Below are positions 1 to 10,577 of a stretch of 64,000 nt of DNA, in pieces. This DNA comes from an uncultured Clostridia bacterium. Its GTDB lineage: Bacteria; Bacillota; Clostridia; Oscillospirales; Acutalibacteraceae. The notes below the pieces were generated by a model. The model ran no database searches, had not been told where the DNA came from, and worked only from the letters and a program-made list of their open reading frames with translations. Position 1 is the first letter of the stretch. Every line of letters starts with the position of its first letter. The position numbers and the translations under genes are program-made. The stretch is from positions 18,342 through 82,341 of the forward strand of contig CANRNQ010000008.1 in assembly GCA_947632045.1 (NCBI GenBank), written 5' to 3'.

Positions 1-956
1 TTTCTGTCGTCCTCAAAGAAAGGAAGATAGGTCGGCGCATTATTTGTCAGACAATCTTCACCCAGATAATACTTAATCATCTTAGGCACAAAATAATAGA
101 TACCCTTATCATCAGCAATACCGTTACCGGGGGCATTCAGCAGAGCTACATTGCCCTTTTTGTAGGCGGTAAATATGTGTGGGATACCAATCAAGCTATC
201 CTCCTGAAAAGTCATTGGATCAAGGTATTCGTCACTGATTCTTCTGTAAACAGCTCCAACTCTCTGTTTTTTACCATTGTATCCCAGATGGTAAAGATTA
301 TCATTTTCAACCACGAGGTCACTTCCTGTACACAGAACAGCACCTGTTTGCTCCGCAAGGTAGCTATGCTCAAAGAATGCGGCATTGTATCTGCCGGGTG
401 TAAGAATGACATTAATTCCACCCTTGTTTACATAGTTCATTGTTTCCCGAAGCAAATCTGCGTAATCTCGGTTATCCTCGATTGAATTTCTGATAAAGGT
501 TTCCGGTGAGCTTCTGCGGCAAAATTTTCTGGCAATCATAGGATATGATGCACCGGAAGGTACTCTTAAATTATCCTCTAAAATATACCACTTACCATCC
601 TTGCCCTCTACCAAATCTATTCCGGAGATATGACTAAAAATATCTTTTGGCGGACATATCCCATCGCACTGCTTCAAAAATCCCTTTGCTGAATACACAA
701 ACTCCTCCGGAATAATTCCATCCCTTACAATACTTTTCGCTCCATAAATATCCTTTAAAAACAGGTTGAGTGCAGTTACTCTTTGTTGCAGTCCCTTTTC
801 AAGCATATCAAAATCTGATTTTGTAATTACTCTCGGTACAGGGTCAAACGGAAAAAGTTGTTCGTTAAATATTCCGTTTTTATAAATGCCAAACTTTACT
901 CCATAACGAGCCAAAAGCTCATTTACGGTATCGGCGTAACTGTACAAAGCTTCCAT
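1..956 (-). CDS. Circularly permuted ATP-grasp family protein (COG2308/DUF404-DUF407-like), 3' end cut by window start
   Basis: Absent from the ORF track because its stop lies outside the window. Minus-strand translation from ATG at 956 reads MEALYSYADTVNELLARYGVKFGIYKNGIFNEQLFPFDPVPRVI...LEDNLRVPSGASYPMIARKF...; RBS GGAGGAAG just upstream (961-968). Confidence 0.8.
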   Translation of the reverse strand, partial: MEALYSYADTVNELLARYGVKFGIYKNGIFNEQLFPFDPVPRVITKSDFDMLEKGLQQRVTALNLFLKDIYGAKSIVRDGIIPEEFVYSAKGFLKQCDGICPPKDIFSHISGIDLVEGKDGKWYILEDNLRVPSGASYPMIARKFCRRSSPETFIRNSIEDNRDYADLLRETMNYVNKGGINVILTPGRYNAAFFEHSYLAEQTGAVLCTGSDLVVENDNLYHLGYNGKKQRVGAVYRRISDEYLDPMTFQEDSLIGIPHIFTAYKKGNVALLNAPGNGIADDKGIYYFVPKMIKYYLGEDCLTNNAPTYLPFFEDDR

Positions 957-989
957 AATTCTTCCTCCTTTTCACATATAAATAAAAAG

Positions 990-1027
990 GCGACGGACAA
1001 GAAAGTATGAACATCCTTGTCCGTCGT
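990..1027 (-). terminator. Intrinsic-terminator-like hairpin in the 5' UTR of the ATP-grasp gene
   Basis: Minus strand: AACGACGGACAAGG...CTTGTCCGTCGCCTTTTTATTT. Confidence 0.6.
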
Positions 1028-1036
1028 TATGTAAGT

Positions 1037-1065
1037 ATAATATCATTTCGCAGATGAAAAGTCAA
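1037..1065 (-). promoter_or_regulatory. SigA-type promoter TTGACT-N17-TATTAT
   Basis: AGTCAA at 1060-1065 and ATAATA at 1037-1042 on plus strand, 17 bp apart. Confidence 0.6.
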
Positions 1066-1329
1066 GAAATTTGCAAGATTTATATCGTTTCCTGCAACGC
1101 TCAAAAGAATTATTAAGATTATCTCAATTATAATATGAATTATTGCATGATTTTCATTATATTCTTGCATATTTTGATGCTTGTTGATAATGCAGGTTAT
1201 TCTGTTTCATTAATATGGATTTGAAGCTTTTGTTCTTTTCTTTTACTATAATTTCATTAATCAGCAGTCTTATATTTGCATCACTTATAGCCCCTCTTCA
1301 ATGATTTGTTCAATAAGTTCAATGATACT

Positions 1330-1441
1330 CTTTCATTGCTCACAGCGAATATTGTCAGCCCGGCAAAGATAATAATGCTAACGAGGAAACATTAAGCAAG
1401 CTGACAAAAGAAAGCCTTGAAAAAAGCACGACGGCAAGGTG
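1330..1441 (+). pseudogene. Short ORF remnant (…IAHSEYCQPGKDNNANEETLSKLTKESLEKSTTAR*)
   Basis: Coding-like stretch without a plausible start; stop codon lies inside a terminator hairpin (ACGACGGCAAGG…CCTTGCCGTCGCTCTTT). Confidence 0.3.
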
Positions 1442-1472
1442 AGTGAAAATTCTCCTTGCCGTCGCTCTTTAA
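1413..1472 (+). terminator. Intrinsic terminator
   Basis: GACGGCAAGG TGAGTGAAAATTCT CCTTGCCGTC then CTCTTTAAA. Confidence 0.55.
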
Positions 1473-1665
1473 AATTGAGGCAAATGTAATATCTGTATCT
1501 TATTTGTAATTCTCCCTTATGCTATTATTCTACGAAGAAATTAAAAGAATCACAAATGTGCGAGTGAGAAATGTGTGTAACTGCCGATAAAACCTATATG
1601 AAAATAAGTCCGTTATTGACACTCGTACAAAAAAGAAATCGGCCGCGCTGCGGTCGTTTTTTTCA

Positions 1666-2400
1666 TTAAATTACAAAACCGCCGTTTACACCGAGCACCT
1701 GCCCCGTTATAAACGAGGCGCGCTCGCCTGCCAAAAACACTGCGGCGTTCGCTATATCCTCCGGAGAGCCGAGCCGCTGAATGGGGGTTTCCTCCTTCAG
1801 AGCCTCAAGCTCCTCCTCGGTGTACTCCCCGAGCATATCTGTTTTTATCACTCCGGGAGCTATCGCGTTCACCCTTATGCCGCTCAGAGAAACCTCCTTT
1901 GCAAGCGCCTTTGTCAAGCCGATAACGCCCGCCTTTGCCGCCGAATAAGCGACCTCGCAGCTCGCGCCGATTTGCCCCCACATGGAGCTTATGTTTATTA
2001 TACAGCCCTTGTGCCGTCTTATCATATGGGGCAAAACGGTTCGGCAGTAATTGTAGCAGCCGGTGAGATTTGTCGATATTATTTTATTCCAATCTTCGGG
2101 CGACACGTCGGTAAAAAGCGCGGTTGAGGAAATCGCCGCGTTATTTACAAGAATGTCTATTTGTTTGAAGCGCCTCATAACGCTATCGACGACATTTACC
2201 GCACCGTCATAGCTTTTAACGTCCGCCTTAAAGGAAACGGCGCTTGCGCCGAGCCGCTTTGCGCGGCTTACTACGTCCTCGGCACAGTCTGTGCGCTCGT
2301 TATATGTTATAGCTAAGTCATAGCCCTCCTCAGCAAGAGCAAGAGCCACAGCCGCTCCTATTCCCCGTGAGCCACCCGTTACTATCGCGCATTTTGACAT
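1666..2400 (-). CDS. SDR-family oxidoreductase (FabG-like)
   Basis: MSKCAIVTGGSRGIGAAVALAL…NNAA…YSAAKAGVIGLTKALAKE; start at 2400 with RBS AAAGGGAG preferred over the longer ORF start. Confidence 0.85.
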   Translation of the reverse strand: MSKCAIVTGGSRGIGAAVALALAEEGYDLAITYNERTDCAEDVVSRAKRLGASAVSFKADVKSYDGAVNVVDSVMRRFKQIDILVNNAAISSTALFTDVSPEDWNKIISTNLTGCYNYCRTVLPHMIRRHKGCIINISSMWGQIGASCEVAYSAAKAGVIGLTKALAKEVSLSGIRVNAIAPGVIKTDMLGEYTEEELEALKEETPIQRLGSPEDIANAAVFLAGERASFITGQVLGVNGGFVI

Positions 2401-2692
2401 ATTTTTTCTCTCCCTTTTAAGCGACGCGCGCCGTTTGTCTATGAGCCATGTTTTAACAGGATAAAAATAAAAGTTTTTGCCCGCCTTTTTCCAAAAGGCG
2501 GCAGAGGAGAAGGGGGCAGCGCCCCTTGTCGCAGTCCGCAGGCCGCGAAATTCCCCGCGTTTCAAAGCGCAGGAGAAGTGAGAAGCCCTCGCCGGTTGCT
2601 CCCAAAAAAGTAGAGTTCCTTGTAAAACTAATCAAGGCTGATATATCCTTTTTAAGAATTTGTGCGCGCCGCTTTAAACGGCGCGCAATTTT

Positions 2693-3421
2693 TTATTTTA
2701 CTTGCCCTCTTATCTGCCCGAGCACCTCGCCTATCGGCTCGCGTATGACGAGGTCGGCGCGACTGTCAAACGGGGTTTTCGACTTGTTTATCAGCACAAG
2801 ATGCTTTCCCCTGAAATAGTTCACAAAGCCCGCGGCGGGATATACGTTGAGCGAGGTTCCTCCGACAATTAAAAGCTCCGCGCCCATTATCGCGCTCACG
2901 CTCTCCTCTATCGTCTGCTCGCACAGGCCCTCCTCGTATAAAACCACATCGGGCTTTATCCGCCCTCCGCATTCGCACCTCGGCACTGTGCTGCTGTCTT
3001 TTATTGCCTCAAGCCCGTAGAATCTGCGGCAATCCTCGCAGTAATTTCTGAGCACCGAGCCGTGCAGCTCCAGTACACGCTTGCTGCCTGCCGCCTGATG
3101 CAGGCCGTCTATATTCTGCGTTATAACCGCCTTGAGCTTTCCTTCGCGCTCAAGTGCGGCGAGCGCAAGGTGAGCCGCGTTTGGCCTGGCGTTGGGATAG
3201 AGCATTTTATTTCGGTAAAACCTGAAAAATTCCTCCGGATTTTTTTCATAAAAGGTATGGCTGAGTATGACCTCCGGAGGAAAGTCATACTGCTGATTAT
3301 AGAGTCCGTCCGTGCTGCGGAAGTCCGGTATTCCGCTCTCAGTAGAAACACCGGCGCCGCCGAAAAAGACTATATTGTCGCTCTCGTCTATCCATTCTTT
3401 GAGCTGCTGTACTTCGTTCAT
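2693..3421 (-). CDS. cobB: Sir2-family NAD-dependent protein deacylase
   Basis: GAGVSTESGIPDFRS, TQNIDGLHQAAGS, ELHGS, Cys pairs. Confidence 0.9.
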   Translation of the reverse strand: MNEVQQLKEWIDESDNIVFFGGAGVSTESGIPDFRSTDGLYNQQYDFPPEVILSHTFYEKNPEEFFRFYRNKMLYPNARPNAAHLALAALEREGKLKAVITQNIDGLHQAAGSKRVLELHGSVLRNYCEDCRRFYGLEAIKDSSTVPRCECGGRIKPDVVLYEEGLCEQTIEESVSAIMGAELLIVGGTSLNVYPAAGFVNYFRGKHLVLINKSKTPFDSRADLVIREPIGEVLGQIRGQVK

Positions 3422-3840
3422 TCTGTTTTCGCCTCTCCTTCGTCCGACTTCTGCTCGCGCAGCCTTTTTTCTCTCTCCTTCTTTCTGAGATATTCGGCTA
3501 TTCTATCCTCGTCATATAGCACAAGGTCGCGGTAGCCCGCGAGCGTTTCGTTGTGGTGTCTAAGCTCATGCACAAGCACGCGCCTTAGCTGCTCATAGTA
3601 AAGCTCCCTTGGTCTGTTGCCGTAAATTTTAGCGAAGGAGCCGTAATATATTTTTATAAGTACGCCTATTGACGAGCGCGAGTATTCGCCCATTATGTAA
3701 AGGTCGTTGTCGACTGCCTTTGGGTGTATCTTGTACTGCGGCAGCAAAATGATGCCGCCGCTAAGCTCGCGGAACAACGGCTCCGGCAGCGTATCTGTTA
3801 TCTCGTCAAGCATTTCCTTTGTTTCGTCAATGGTAAACAT
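3418..3840 (-). CDS. Zincin-like metallopeptidase family protein
   Basis: LVHELRHHNET-type motif; 4-bp overlap with the sirtuin gene. Confidence 0.65.
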   Translation of the reverse strand: MFTIDETKEMLDEITDTLPEPLFRELSGGIILLPQYKIHPKAVDNDLYIMGEYSRSSIGVLIKIYYGSFAKIYGNRPRELYYEQLRRVLVHELRHHNETLAGYRDLVLYDEDRIAEYLRKKEREKRLREQKSDEGEAKTE

Positions 3841-3851
3841 TCAAAATCGCC

Positions 3852-4955
3852 TCAGTCCAGAAAATCCTTTAGCTTTTTGCTCCTGCTTGGGTGGCGCAGC
3901 TTTCTGAGCGCCTTCGCCTCGATCTGTCTTATTCTCTCTCTTGTAACGTCAAATTCCTTTCCTACCTCCTCGAGCGTCCTCGATCTGCCGTCCTCAAGCC
4001 CAAATCGCAGCCTCAAAACCTTTTCCTCCCTCGGCGTGAGCGTGTCCAGCACCTCGTCGAGCTGTTCCTTTAAAAGCGTATGCGAAGCCGCGTCCGCCGG
4101 CGCGGGAGCGTCGTCGTCCGGAATGAAGTCGCCGAGATGGCTGTCCTCTTCCTCGCCTATCGGCGTTTCAAGCGACACCGGCTCCTGCGCGACCCTCATT
4201 ATCTCCCTGACCTTGTCAACCGGCATATCAAGCACATCGGCGATTTCGTCGGCTGTCGGCTCATGTCCGTTTGTGTGCAAAAGCTGGCTCGACACCTTTT
4301 TCACCTTGTTTATCGTTTCAACCATATGAACCGGTATCCTTATCGTTCTCGCCTGGTCTGCTATCGCTCTTGTTATAGCCTGTCTTATCCACCATGTTGC
4401 ATAGGTGGAAAATTTAAAGCCCTTTGTGTAGTCAAATTTTTCAACGGCCTTGATAAGTCCAAGATTTCCCTCTTGAATAAGATCCAAAAACTGCATACCT
4501 CTGCCGAGATAGCGCTTAGCTATGCTGACAACGAGTCTTAAGTTGGCCTCTGACAGGCGCTTTTTCGCCGCCGAATCTCCCTGCTTTATTTTTATTGCGA
4601 GCTCGACCTCTTCATCGGGAGAAAGAAGCGGAACTCTGCCTATTTCCTTTAAGTAAACCTTTACCGGATCGTCTATTGCGACGCTGTCGGCGTTTACGTC
4701 TTCAACGGCCTCATCTTCGACCTCTTTCTCGTCAATCTTGATATCCTCGATAGGAACGTCCTCAAAATCCTCGACTATAGTCACGTTCATTTGCTCGAGG
4801 CTGTCGTAGAGCTTTTCAATTTGATCCGGTTCAAAAACCACTTCGCCCATCGCGTCAAAGATTTCCTTTGTGCTTATCTCTCCTTTTGATTTGGCAAGAT
4901 CTATTATCTCCTTAATGATAGTCTTTTTGTCCGGTGACGTCTGCAAAATAGCCAT
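3852..4955 (-). CDS. rpoD: RNA polymerase primary sigma factor RpoD/SigA
   Basis: Regions 1.1-4.2; [49 protein letters not shown]. Confidence 0.97.
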   Translation of the reverse strand: MAILQTSPDKKTIIKEIIDLAKSKGEISTKEIFDAMGEVVFEPDQIEKLYDSLEQMNVTIVEDFEDVPIEDIKIDEKEVEDEAVEDVNADSVAIDDPVKVYLKEIGRVPLLSPDEEVELAIKIKQGDSAAKKRLSEANLRLVVSIAKRYLGRGMQFLDLIQEGNLGLIKAVEKFDYTKGFKFSTYATWWIRQAITRAIADQARTIRIPVHMVETINKVKKVSSQLLHTNGHEPTADEIADVLDMPVDKVREIMRVAQEPVSLETPIGEEEDSHLGDFIPDDDAPAPADAASHTLLKEQLDEVLDTLTPREEKVLRLRFGLEDGRSRTLEEVGKEFDVTRERIRQIEAKALRKLRHPSRSKKLKDFLD

Positions 4956-5020
4956 CTGTATCTTTCCTTTCTTTCCCCGTGGTTTTTTCTGGCAGATCGC
5001 GTATACACGGGCTTATTCCC

Positions 5021-6784
5021 TTATTTTTTCTGCTGCTTGAGCTTTTCGAGGTATTTTTCTATATCGCTTATATCGGCGCTTGCCGCGTTTTCCGCCGTTA
5101 TCCTGTCGTTTTCTGAGAGTATCACTCGTATGCAGTCGTCGCGAGCCGCGACGGAGTTTATATTCCCCCCGAAAGATGCAAGCATTCCGGCAATTTTTCC
5201 GTTTTCTTCTACGGTAAATTCCCCCGAGATATCCGAGGGCATTATATTTCTGCCGTCGAGCGCTCTCTCGGTTATTATACCGTAAACTCGCCTGTTGAAC
5301 GACGTTACAAGCTTTTCCGGCGGCAGCAGTTTTGCGATCTTTGCCGCCTCACCCGGATTATTTATGATATAAGCTATCAATGCCTCCTCCGCTCTTGCCG
5401 CCCTGAGATTTGCGGCCTTCTCGGAGTTCACCCTGTCGTCCCTGCCGGAGGCGACGGTCTGAATATCTCTAAACTGCTTTTTTGTCCTTTCTCGGACATT
5501 TTTCTTTCTGTAACCGTTTATCTGGCGCAGCACCGATTCTTTGCTAACTCCGGTTTCATCGCTAAGCCTTCCCGCGTAGACCTCCGCCTCTATCGGGTTT
5601 TCAAGCTCAGACAAAAGTCGAGAGCAATCGGTGAGATAGGCAACGACCTGGCTTTGCTCGGTCAGTATATATTTTTGCTTTATCTTCTGTATTCTGTACT
5701 CTATATCGTTTCCGCTCTTTTCAAGGAGCCGTTCAAAACGCTCGCGACCCTTGTCGCCGTTTTCCCTTATAAATTCGTCTGGGTCCTTTGCTCCCGGCAC
5801 GGATATCACCCTTATGTCAACTCCGGCGCTCCTCAAAAGCTCTATCGCTCTCTGCGCCGCCTTTTGACCCGCCTCGTCGGAGTCGTAGCAAATATATACC
5901 TCGTCGGCATAGCGCTTCATAAGCATTGCCTGCTCGCGCGTAAGCGCCGTTCCGAGCGTTGCTATTGCAGAGGTGAAGCCCGCCTGGTGCAGAGCTATTA
6001 CGTCCATATATCCCTCGCAGAGTATAAGACTGCGGTCGCCGCCCTTTGCGAAGTTCAGCGCAAAGAGATTCGTGCTTTTTTTAAAAACGGGCGTATCGGA
6101 GGTGTTGAGGTATTTCGGCTTTTGGTCCGTCATTATCCTGCCGCCGAAGGCTATGACGTTCCCCCGTAGATCTATTATGGGGAACATCACTCGGTTGTAA
6201 AACCTGTCGGATATGCTGCCGTTTTTGTTTTGATATACAAGGTTTGCCGCGACCAGCTCCTGCGGCTTGAAGCCCTTTGATTTCAAATAATCGACAAGGG
6301 CAAAGCGTTTGTCCGGGCTGAAGCCCAGTCCAAAGTGCTTTATGGTTCTCTCCGAAAGGCCTCTTCCGCGCAGATATTCGAGTCCCTCCTTGCCCTCTGA
6401 CGTATAAAGCGTCGAATAATAAAACCGCCCCGCCTCGCGGTTCGCCTCGAAGATTCTTCTCCGCAGCTCGCTCAGGCTGTTGTCGTATGAGCTTTCAGGC
6501 ATTTCCATTCCGGCTCTTTGAGCCAGCAGCTTGACAGCGTCTATATAATCGAGGTTTTCTATTTTTCGTATGAAGGTTATCACGTCGCCGCCCGCTCCGC
6601 AGCCGAAGCAGTAAAACGAGCCGTTTTCGGGATATATGTTAAACGACGGCGTTTTTTCGCTGTGGAACGGACAGAGCCCAACGAGATTGCGCCCGCGTCT
6701 TTTTAGAGTTACATACGACGAGGCTATGTCGGATATATCGCTCCTCAGCTTCAGCTCGTATAAAAAATCGTCCGGTAACGGCAA
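5021..6784 (-). CDS. dnaG: DNA primase
   Basis: CHC2 zinc finger (CPFHSEKTPSF…FYCFGCGAGGD), TOPRIM EGYMDVIAL. Confidence 0.96.
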   Translation of the reverse strand: MPLPDDFLYELKLRSDISDIASSYVTLKRRGRNLVGLCPFHSEKTPSFNIYPENGSFYCFGCGAGGDVITFIRKIENLDYIDAVKLLAQRAGMEMPESSYDNSLSELRRRIFEANREAGRFYYSTLYTSEGKEGLEYLRGRGLSERTIKHFGLGFSPDKRFALVDYLKSKGFKPQELVAANLVYQNKNGSISDRFYNRVMFPIIDLRGNVIAFGGRIMTDQKPKYLNTSDTPVFKKSTNLFALNFAKGGDRSLILCEGYMDVIALHQAGFTSAIATLGTALTREQAMLMKRYADEVYICYDSDEAGQKAAQRAIELLRSAGVDIRVISVPGAKDPDEFIRENGDKGRERFERLLEKSGNDIEYRIQKIKQKYILTEQSQVVAYLTDCSRLLSELENPIEAEVYAGRLSDETGVSKESVLRQINGYRKKNVRERTKKQFRDIQTVASGRDDRVNSEKAANLRAARAEEALIAYIINNPGEAAKIAKLLPPEKLVTSFNRRVYGIITERALDGRNIMPSDISGEFTVEENGKIAGMLASFGGNINSVAARDDCIRVILSENDRITAENAASADISDIEKYLEKLKQQKK

Positions 6785-6869
6785 AATATCGCCTCCTGTT
6801 TTGCGGCGTTTCGCCGCTTGAATAATATTCGCAAAGCACGCTCGTCTGTGGTTTTCGCCGGAATTATCA

Positions 6870-7098
6870 GCTGCCGCGCGGTATGCTTAGGCAGCTTTGA
6901 GCGTGCGTTTAAAATTCGGGCGGCGACCGGCGCGGCGCAGCCGCGCGGAAAAAACGCGGCATAACGAGAGTGTGATTTTATAAAGGGTAAACCGCCGCCG
7001 CGTTTTTTCGCACATTTCCGCCGGAGGCGGAAATGTGCCGGTCGCCGCCCGAATAAGTCTGGCTAAGGCAGATAATAAAAACGCGACGACGCGGCAGC
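6870..7098. repeat. Palindromic element copy 1 (inverted relative to copies 2-8)
   Basis: Outer GCTGCCGCG(6870-6878)/CGCGGCAGC(7090-7098); core stem TTCGGGCGGCGACCGG(6915-6930)/CCGGTCGCCGCCCGAA(7038-7053); three internal hairpins. Confidence 0.9.
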
Positions 7099-7131
7099 CG
7101 GGTATGAGCTTCAACCCCGCAGCGAACCGTC

Positions 7132-8133
7132 TTAAAGCTTTTGCCAGAATTTCGGTATAAATAAATTTTCATAGGTCTGCACCGCAAAGTGATCCGTCAT
7201 TCCCGCGATGTAATCACAAACCGCGCGTTCAACACCCTCGCTGTCGGCTATCGCTTTAAGCTCGCCGTCAAGCAGCTCCGGATGCTTTGTATAATAGTCA
7301 TAAAGGCTTTCTACAAGATGAGGCACCTTCTTTTCCTCTGATTTAGCGTATTCGCTCTTGTATACGCAGTCAAACATATATTTATGCAGGGCGTTGAAGC
7401 ACTCGAAAAAATGCTTGTCCATCTTTATCTCCCCGCCGACGCTGTTCTCGACCACGTTTACAACCATTGAATTTATTCTCTCGCTCGTCGTAGAACCAAA
7501 CGCTTCTATAAATTCCTTCGGCAGATCCTTCTCGCTTATCGCTCCTGCCCTTATAGCATCGTCTATATCGTGATTTATATAGGCTATCCTGTCGGCCGTT
7601 CTCACTATTCGTCCCTCAAGGGTGTCGGCCTCTTTTCCTTTTGTGTGGCAGAGTATACCGTTTTTGACCTCGTATGTAAGATTAAGCCCCGCACCATTCT
7701 TTTCTAGCCTCTCCACGACTCTCACGCTCTGCTCAAAATGCCTGAAGCCGCCCGGGTGCAGATCATTCAACGCCCGCTCACCGGCATGGCCAAACGGAGT
7801 GTGCCCCAGATCGTGCCCAAGAGCTATTGCCTCTGTGAGATCCTCGTTGAGATCGAGCGCACGGGCGATAGTACGAGCTATCTGCGCAACCTCAAGCGTA
7901 TGAGTGAGCCGCGTTCGGTAATGGTCGCCCTCGGGAGAAAGAAAAACCTGGGTCTTGTGCTTGAGCCTGCGGAACGATTTGCAGTGTATTATTCTGTCGC
8001 GGTCGCGCTGGAACGCTGTGCGCATAGGCGACGGCTCCTCCGGTCGCTCTCTGCCGCGGGAATTTTTCGAGAGGCAGGCAAGGCTTGAAAAACGCCTTTC
8101 TTCCCAATAACAGATTTTTTCATTTATCGTCAT
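7132..8133 (-). CDS. dgt: Deoxyguanosinetriphosphate triphosphohydrolase-like protein (HD domain)
   Basis: RDRDRIIHCKSFRRLKHKTQVF…HTLEVAQIART…LGHDLGHTPFGHAGE. Confidence 0.93.
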   Translation of the reverse strand: MTINEKICYWEERRFSSLACLSKNSRGRERPEEPSPMRTAFQRDRDRIIHCKSFRRLKHKTQVFLSPEGDHYRTRLTHTLEVAQIARTIARALDLNEDLTEAIALGHDLGHTPFGHAGERALNDLHPGGFRHFEQSVRVVERLEKNGAGLNLTYEVKNGILCHTKGKEADTLEGRIVRTADRIAYINHDIDDAIRAGAISEKDLPKEFIEAFGSTTSERINSMVVNVVENSVGGEIKMDKHFFECFNALHKYMFDCVYKSEYAKSEEKKVPHLVESLYDYYTKHPELLDGELKAIADSEGVERAVCDYIAGMTDHFAVQTYENLFIPKFWQKL

Positions 8134-8430
8134 TATACCGCTTCCTTTTGCCGTCGGCAGGCAAGATGAGGCTTTTGATAACCCTTTTTCGCCGTAAATC
8201 GTTTATTTTCGCGTAGATTTATATGCTGTCAATATAATATACCTGATTATTTAAAAATATCCTCTTATTTTTTGAATTTTTTTTGCTAAAACAAAGAAGT
8301 AGGGCAGTTTTTGATTCACCATAAAGGTCAAGCGGCGATTTAAAGCCCTGTAAAATAATTTTCCAAATCAAAAGCCCTTTACATAATATTGGACAGCCTT
8401 GGGAATTATTTATAAAAGGGGATTTGATAT

Positions 8431-9780
8431 ATGTTAAAACTCAGAAAACGACAGATTGTAAGAATAGTCAGCTTCGCCGCCGCAGTTTTATTGCTGATAA
8501 GCGCAGCGTGTGTTTCGGGCTTTTCAATAGCAAGCAGGTACCGTTCGGCAATAGAGCACGGTTATCAGATGGCACTGTCCGAATTATCAGACTATATGAC
8601 AAGCATACGGTCAACGCTTGAAAAAGGCCTGTACGCAAATACGGGCACTTCAAGGCTTTCCCTCGCGGCAAAGCTGTCAAACGACTGCACCGGAGCAAAA
8701 TCGGCTCTTGAACGGTTGCCGGTATCGGTAGACGAGGCTCAGCAGCTTCAAAAGTTTTTGTCGCAGGCGGGCGATTTTTCGGTCAGTATGATAAATTCCG
8801 CCGCAAGAGGATACGAGTTCTCGGCACAGAGCAGAGACAGTCTTGAGTCTCTGTCAAAATATGCCGACAATGTAGCGCCGATAGTTGAGGACCTCTCGGC
8901 TCGGTACGGCGACGGTGAAGTGCCGCTCGGCATTGACGAGAGCATCGCCGACAAAGCTTCAGTCAACGCCCGCCGCGAGTTCGTTCTTGACGCGGATTTC
9001 AGCGAAATAAACGAAAGCTTCACGAGCTATCCTACTCTTATTTACGACGGACCCTTTGCCGACAGCGTACAAAATCGAGAGAGTATATATCTTGAAGACT
9101 TTTCCGAGTGCGAACAGTCCGATGCAAAAGCAAAGGCGGCGGAATTTCTCTCTGTGAGGGATGAAGCGTTAAAGCCGCTTGAACCGATAGAGGGCAATCT
9201 TCCCGCCTACGCCTTTTCCTTTGGTGAAAGCGGATATATAACCGTTACGCGTAAGGGCTGCCGCGTGTTGGAAATGAGCGAGGGGCACGGAGATATAAAG
9301 GCAAGGCTTAAGTACGATTCCGCGCTTGAGCGCGCCGCCGCTTTTCTCGAAAAGCAGGGCTATAAAAATATGAGGGAGAGCTATTACGCGATAAACAATA
9401 ACGTGTGCGTTATTAATTTCGCCTATGTTCAGGACGAGGTTATTTGTTATCCGGATTTAATAAAGGTGGGCATATCGCTCGAGGACGGGAGGATACTCTC
9501 ATACAGTGCGGAAAATTACCTTATGAACCACTGCATCAGAACGTCGCAGCCATATCTTTCGCCCGCCTCGGCGCGACTCAGTCTCAGCCCGTATCTGACC
9601 GCCGGAGAGCCGCGCCTTGCGATAATTCCGGTGGAGAACGGTTATGAATATCTCTGCTATGAGTTCGTTTGCAAGGGCGTAGACGATGAAGACATTCTCG
9701 TTTATATCAACTGTGAGACGGGACTTGAGGAGCAGATACTGATACTTTTAAAATCCGATAGTGGGGAGCTGACTGTGTGA
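8431..9780 (+). CDS. ypeB: Germination protein YpeB-like (PepSY domains)
   Basis: N-terminal TM segment, YpeB-type helical region, C-terminal PepSY-like repeats; no SleB gene adjacent. Confidence 0.75.
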   Translation: MLKLRKRQIVRIVSFAAAVLLLISAACVSGFSIASRYRSAIEHGYQMALSELSDYMTSIRSTLEKGLYANTGTSRLSLAAKLSNDCTGAKSALERLPVSVDEAQQLQKFLSQAGDFSVSMINSAARGYEFSAQSRDSLESLSKYADNVAPIVEDLSARYGDGEVPLGIDESIADKASVNARREFVLDADFSEINESFTSYPTLIYDGPFADSVQNRESIYLEDFSECEQSDAKAKAAEFLSVRDEALKPLEPIEGNLPAYAFSFGESGYITVTRKGCRVLEMSEGHGDIKARLKYDSALERAAAFLEKQGYKNMRESYYAINNNVCVINFAYVQDEVICYPDLIKVGISLEDGRILSYSAENYLMNHCIRTSQPYLSPASARLSLSPYLTAGEPRLAIIPVENGYEYLCYEFVCKGVDDEDILVYINCETGLEEQILILLKSDSGELTV

Positions 9781-9782
9781 TT

Positions 9783-10011
9783 TTTGGCTGCCGCGACTGC
9801 GCCTCGCTTGTTTTGAGAGAGACTATGCGGGCGGCGACCGGCTGATTTACGCCGGTGGCGAAAATCAGCTTAAAACGCGGCGTCTGACCGTTTTTACACA
9901 GGCAGCCTTCTATTGCGCCGCGTTTTGCGCGCGGCCTGCGGCCGCGCAGGTCGCCGCCCGCCTAGGCTATGGCTAAAGCACACAGTAAAAACGAGCCGAA
10001 CGGCAGCCAAA
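9783..10011. repeat. Palindromic element copy 2
   Basis: Outer TTTGGCTGCCG(9783-9793)/CGGCAGCCAAA(10001-10011); core GCGGGCGGCGACC(9827-9839)/GGTCGCCGCCCGC(9949-9961). Confidence 0.92.
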
Positions 10012-10143
10012 TCAAGTCCTGCCATACGATGCGTGTCAAAACGCGATTTCTTAAAAATATATTAAGAAAAATCACTCAGCCGCTTTTCTATTTTTTACCT
10101 ATGTGCTATAATGAATTAAAATATTATGCAAAGGAGAATCGCG

Positions 10144-10302
10144 ATGGATAAGTATGTATGCGAGCCCTGCGGCTGGACATATGATCCGGCAGAGGGCTGC
10201 GAGGAGCAGGGCATAGCTCCCGGAACAGCGTTTGAGGATCTTCCGGACGACTTTGTCTGCCCGATATGCGGAGCAGGCAAGGAAGAGTTCACAAAGGAAT
10301 AA
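10144..10302 (+). CDS. Rubredoxin
   Basis: [52 protein letters not shown] (52 aa, below ORF-track cut-off); two CxxC. Confidence 0.93.
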   Translation: MDKYVCEPCGWTYDPAEGCEEQGIAPGTAFEDLPDDFVCPICGAGKEEFTKE

Positions 10303-10342
10303 ACCCGATAAGGCGTCGACAAACACAATCGTTTTTCAATGC

Positions 10343-10394
10343 CGCAGCAGCCTTCGGCTCCGTTCAGACGGCGACTCCGTGGGCTGCTTTTTTA
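10343..10394 (+). terminator. Probable intrinsic terminator after rubredoxin
   Basis: GCAGCC…GGGCTGC followed by TTTTTTA. Confidence 0.5.
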
Positions 10395-10577
10395 CCCTGC
10401 GCTTTGTTTAAGACCCCAACATATTTTAAAATATAAAAATTTGGTAAATTTATCAAAAAATCAATTGGCAGATACTTGCACAAAGGCAGAATATGGTATA
10501 AAATTATATGGTAAATGTTAATTTATTCACAAACCAAGAGTGGATAAATAATGCACATAGAAAGGATGTATTTTTCA

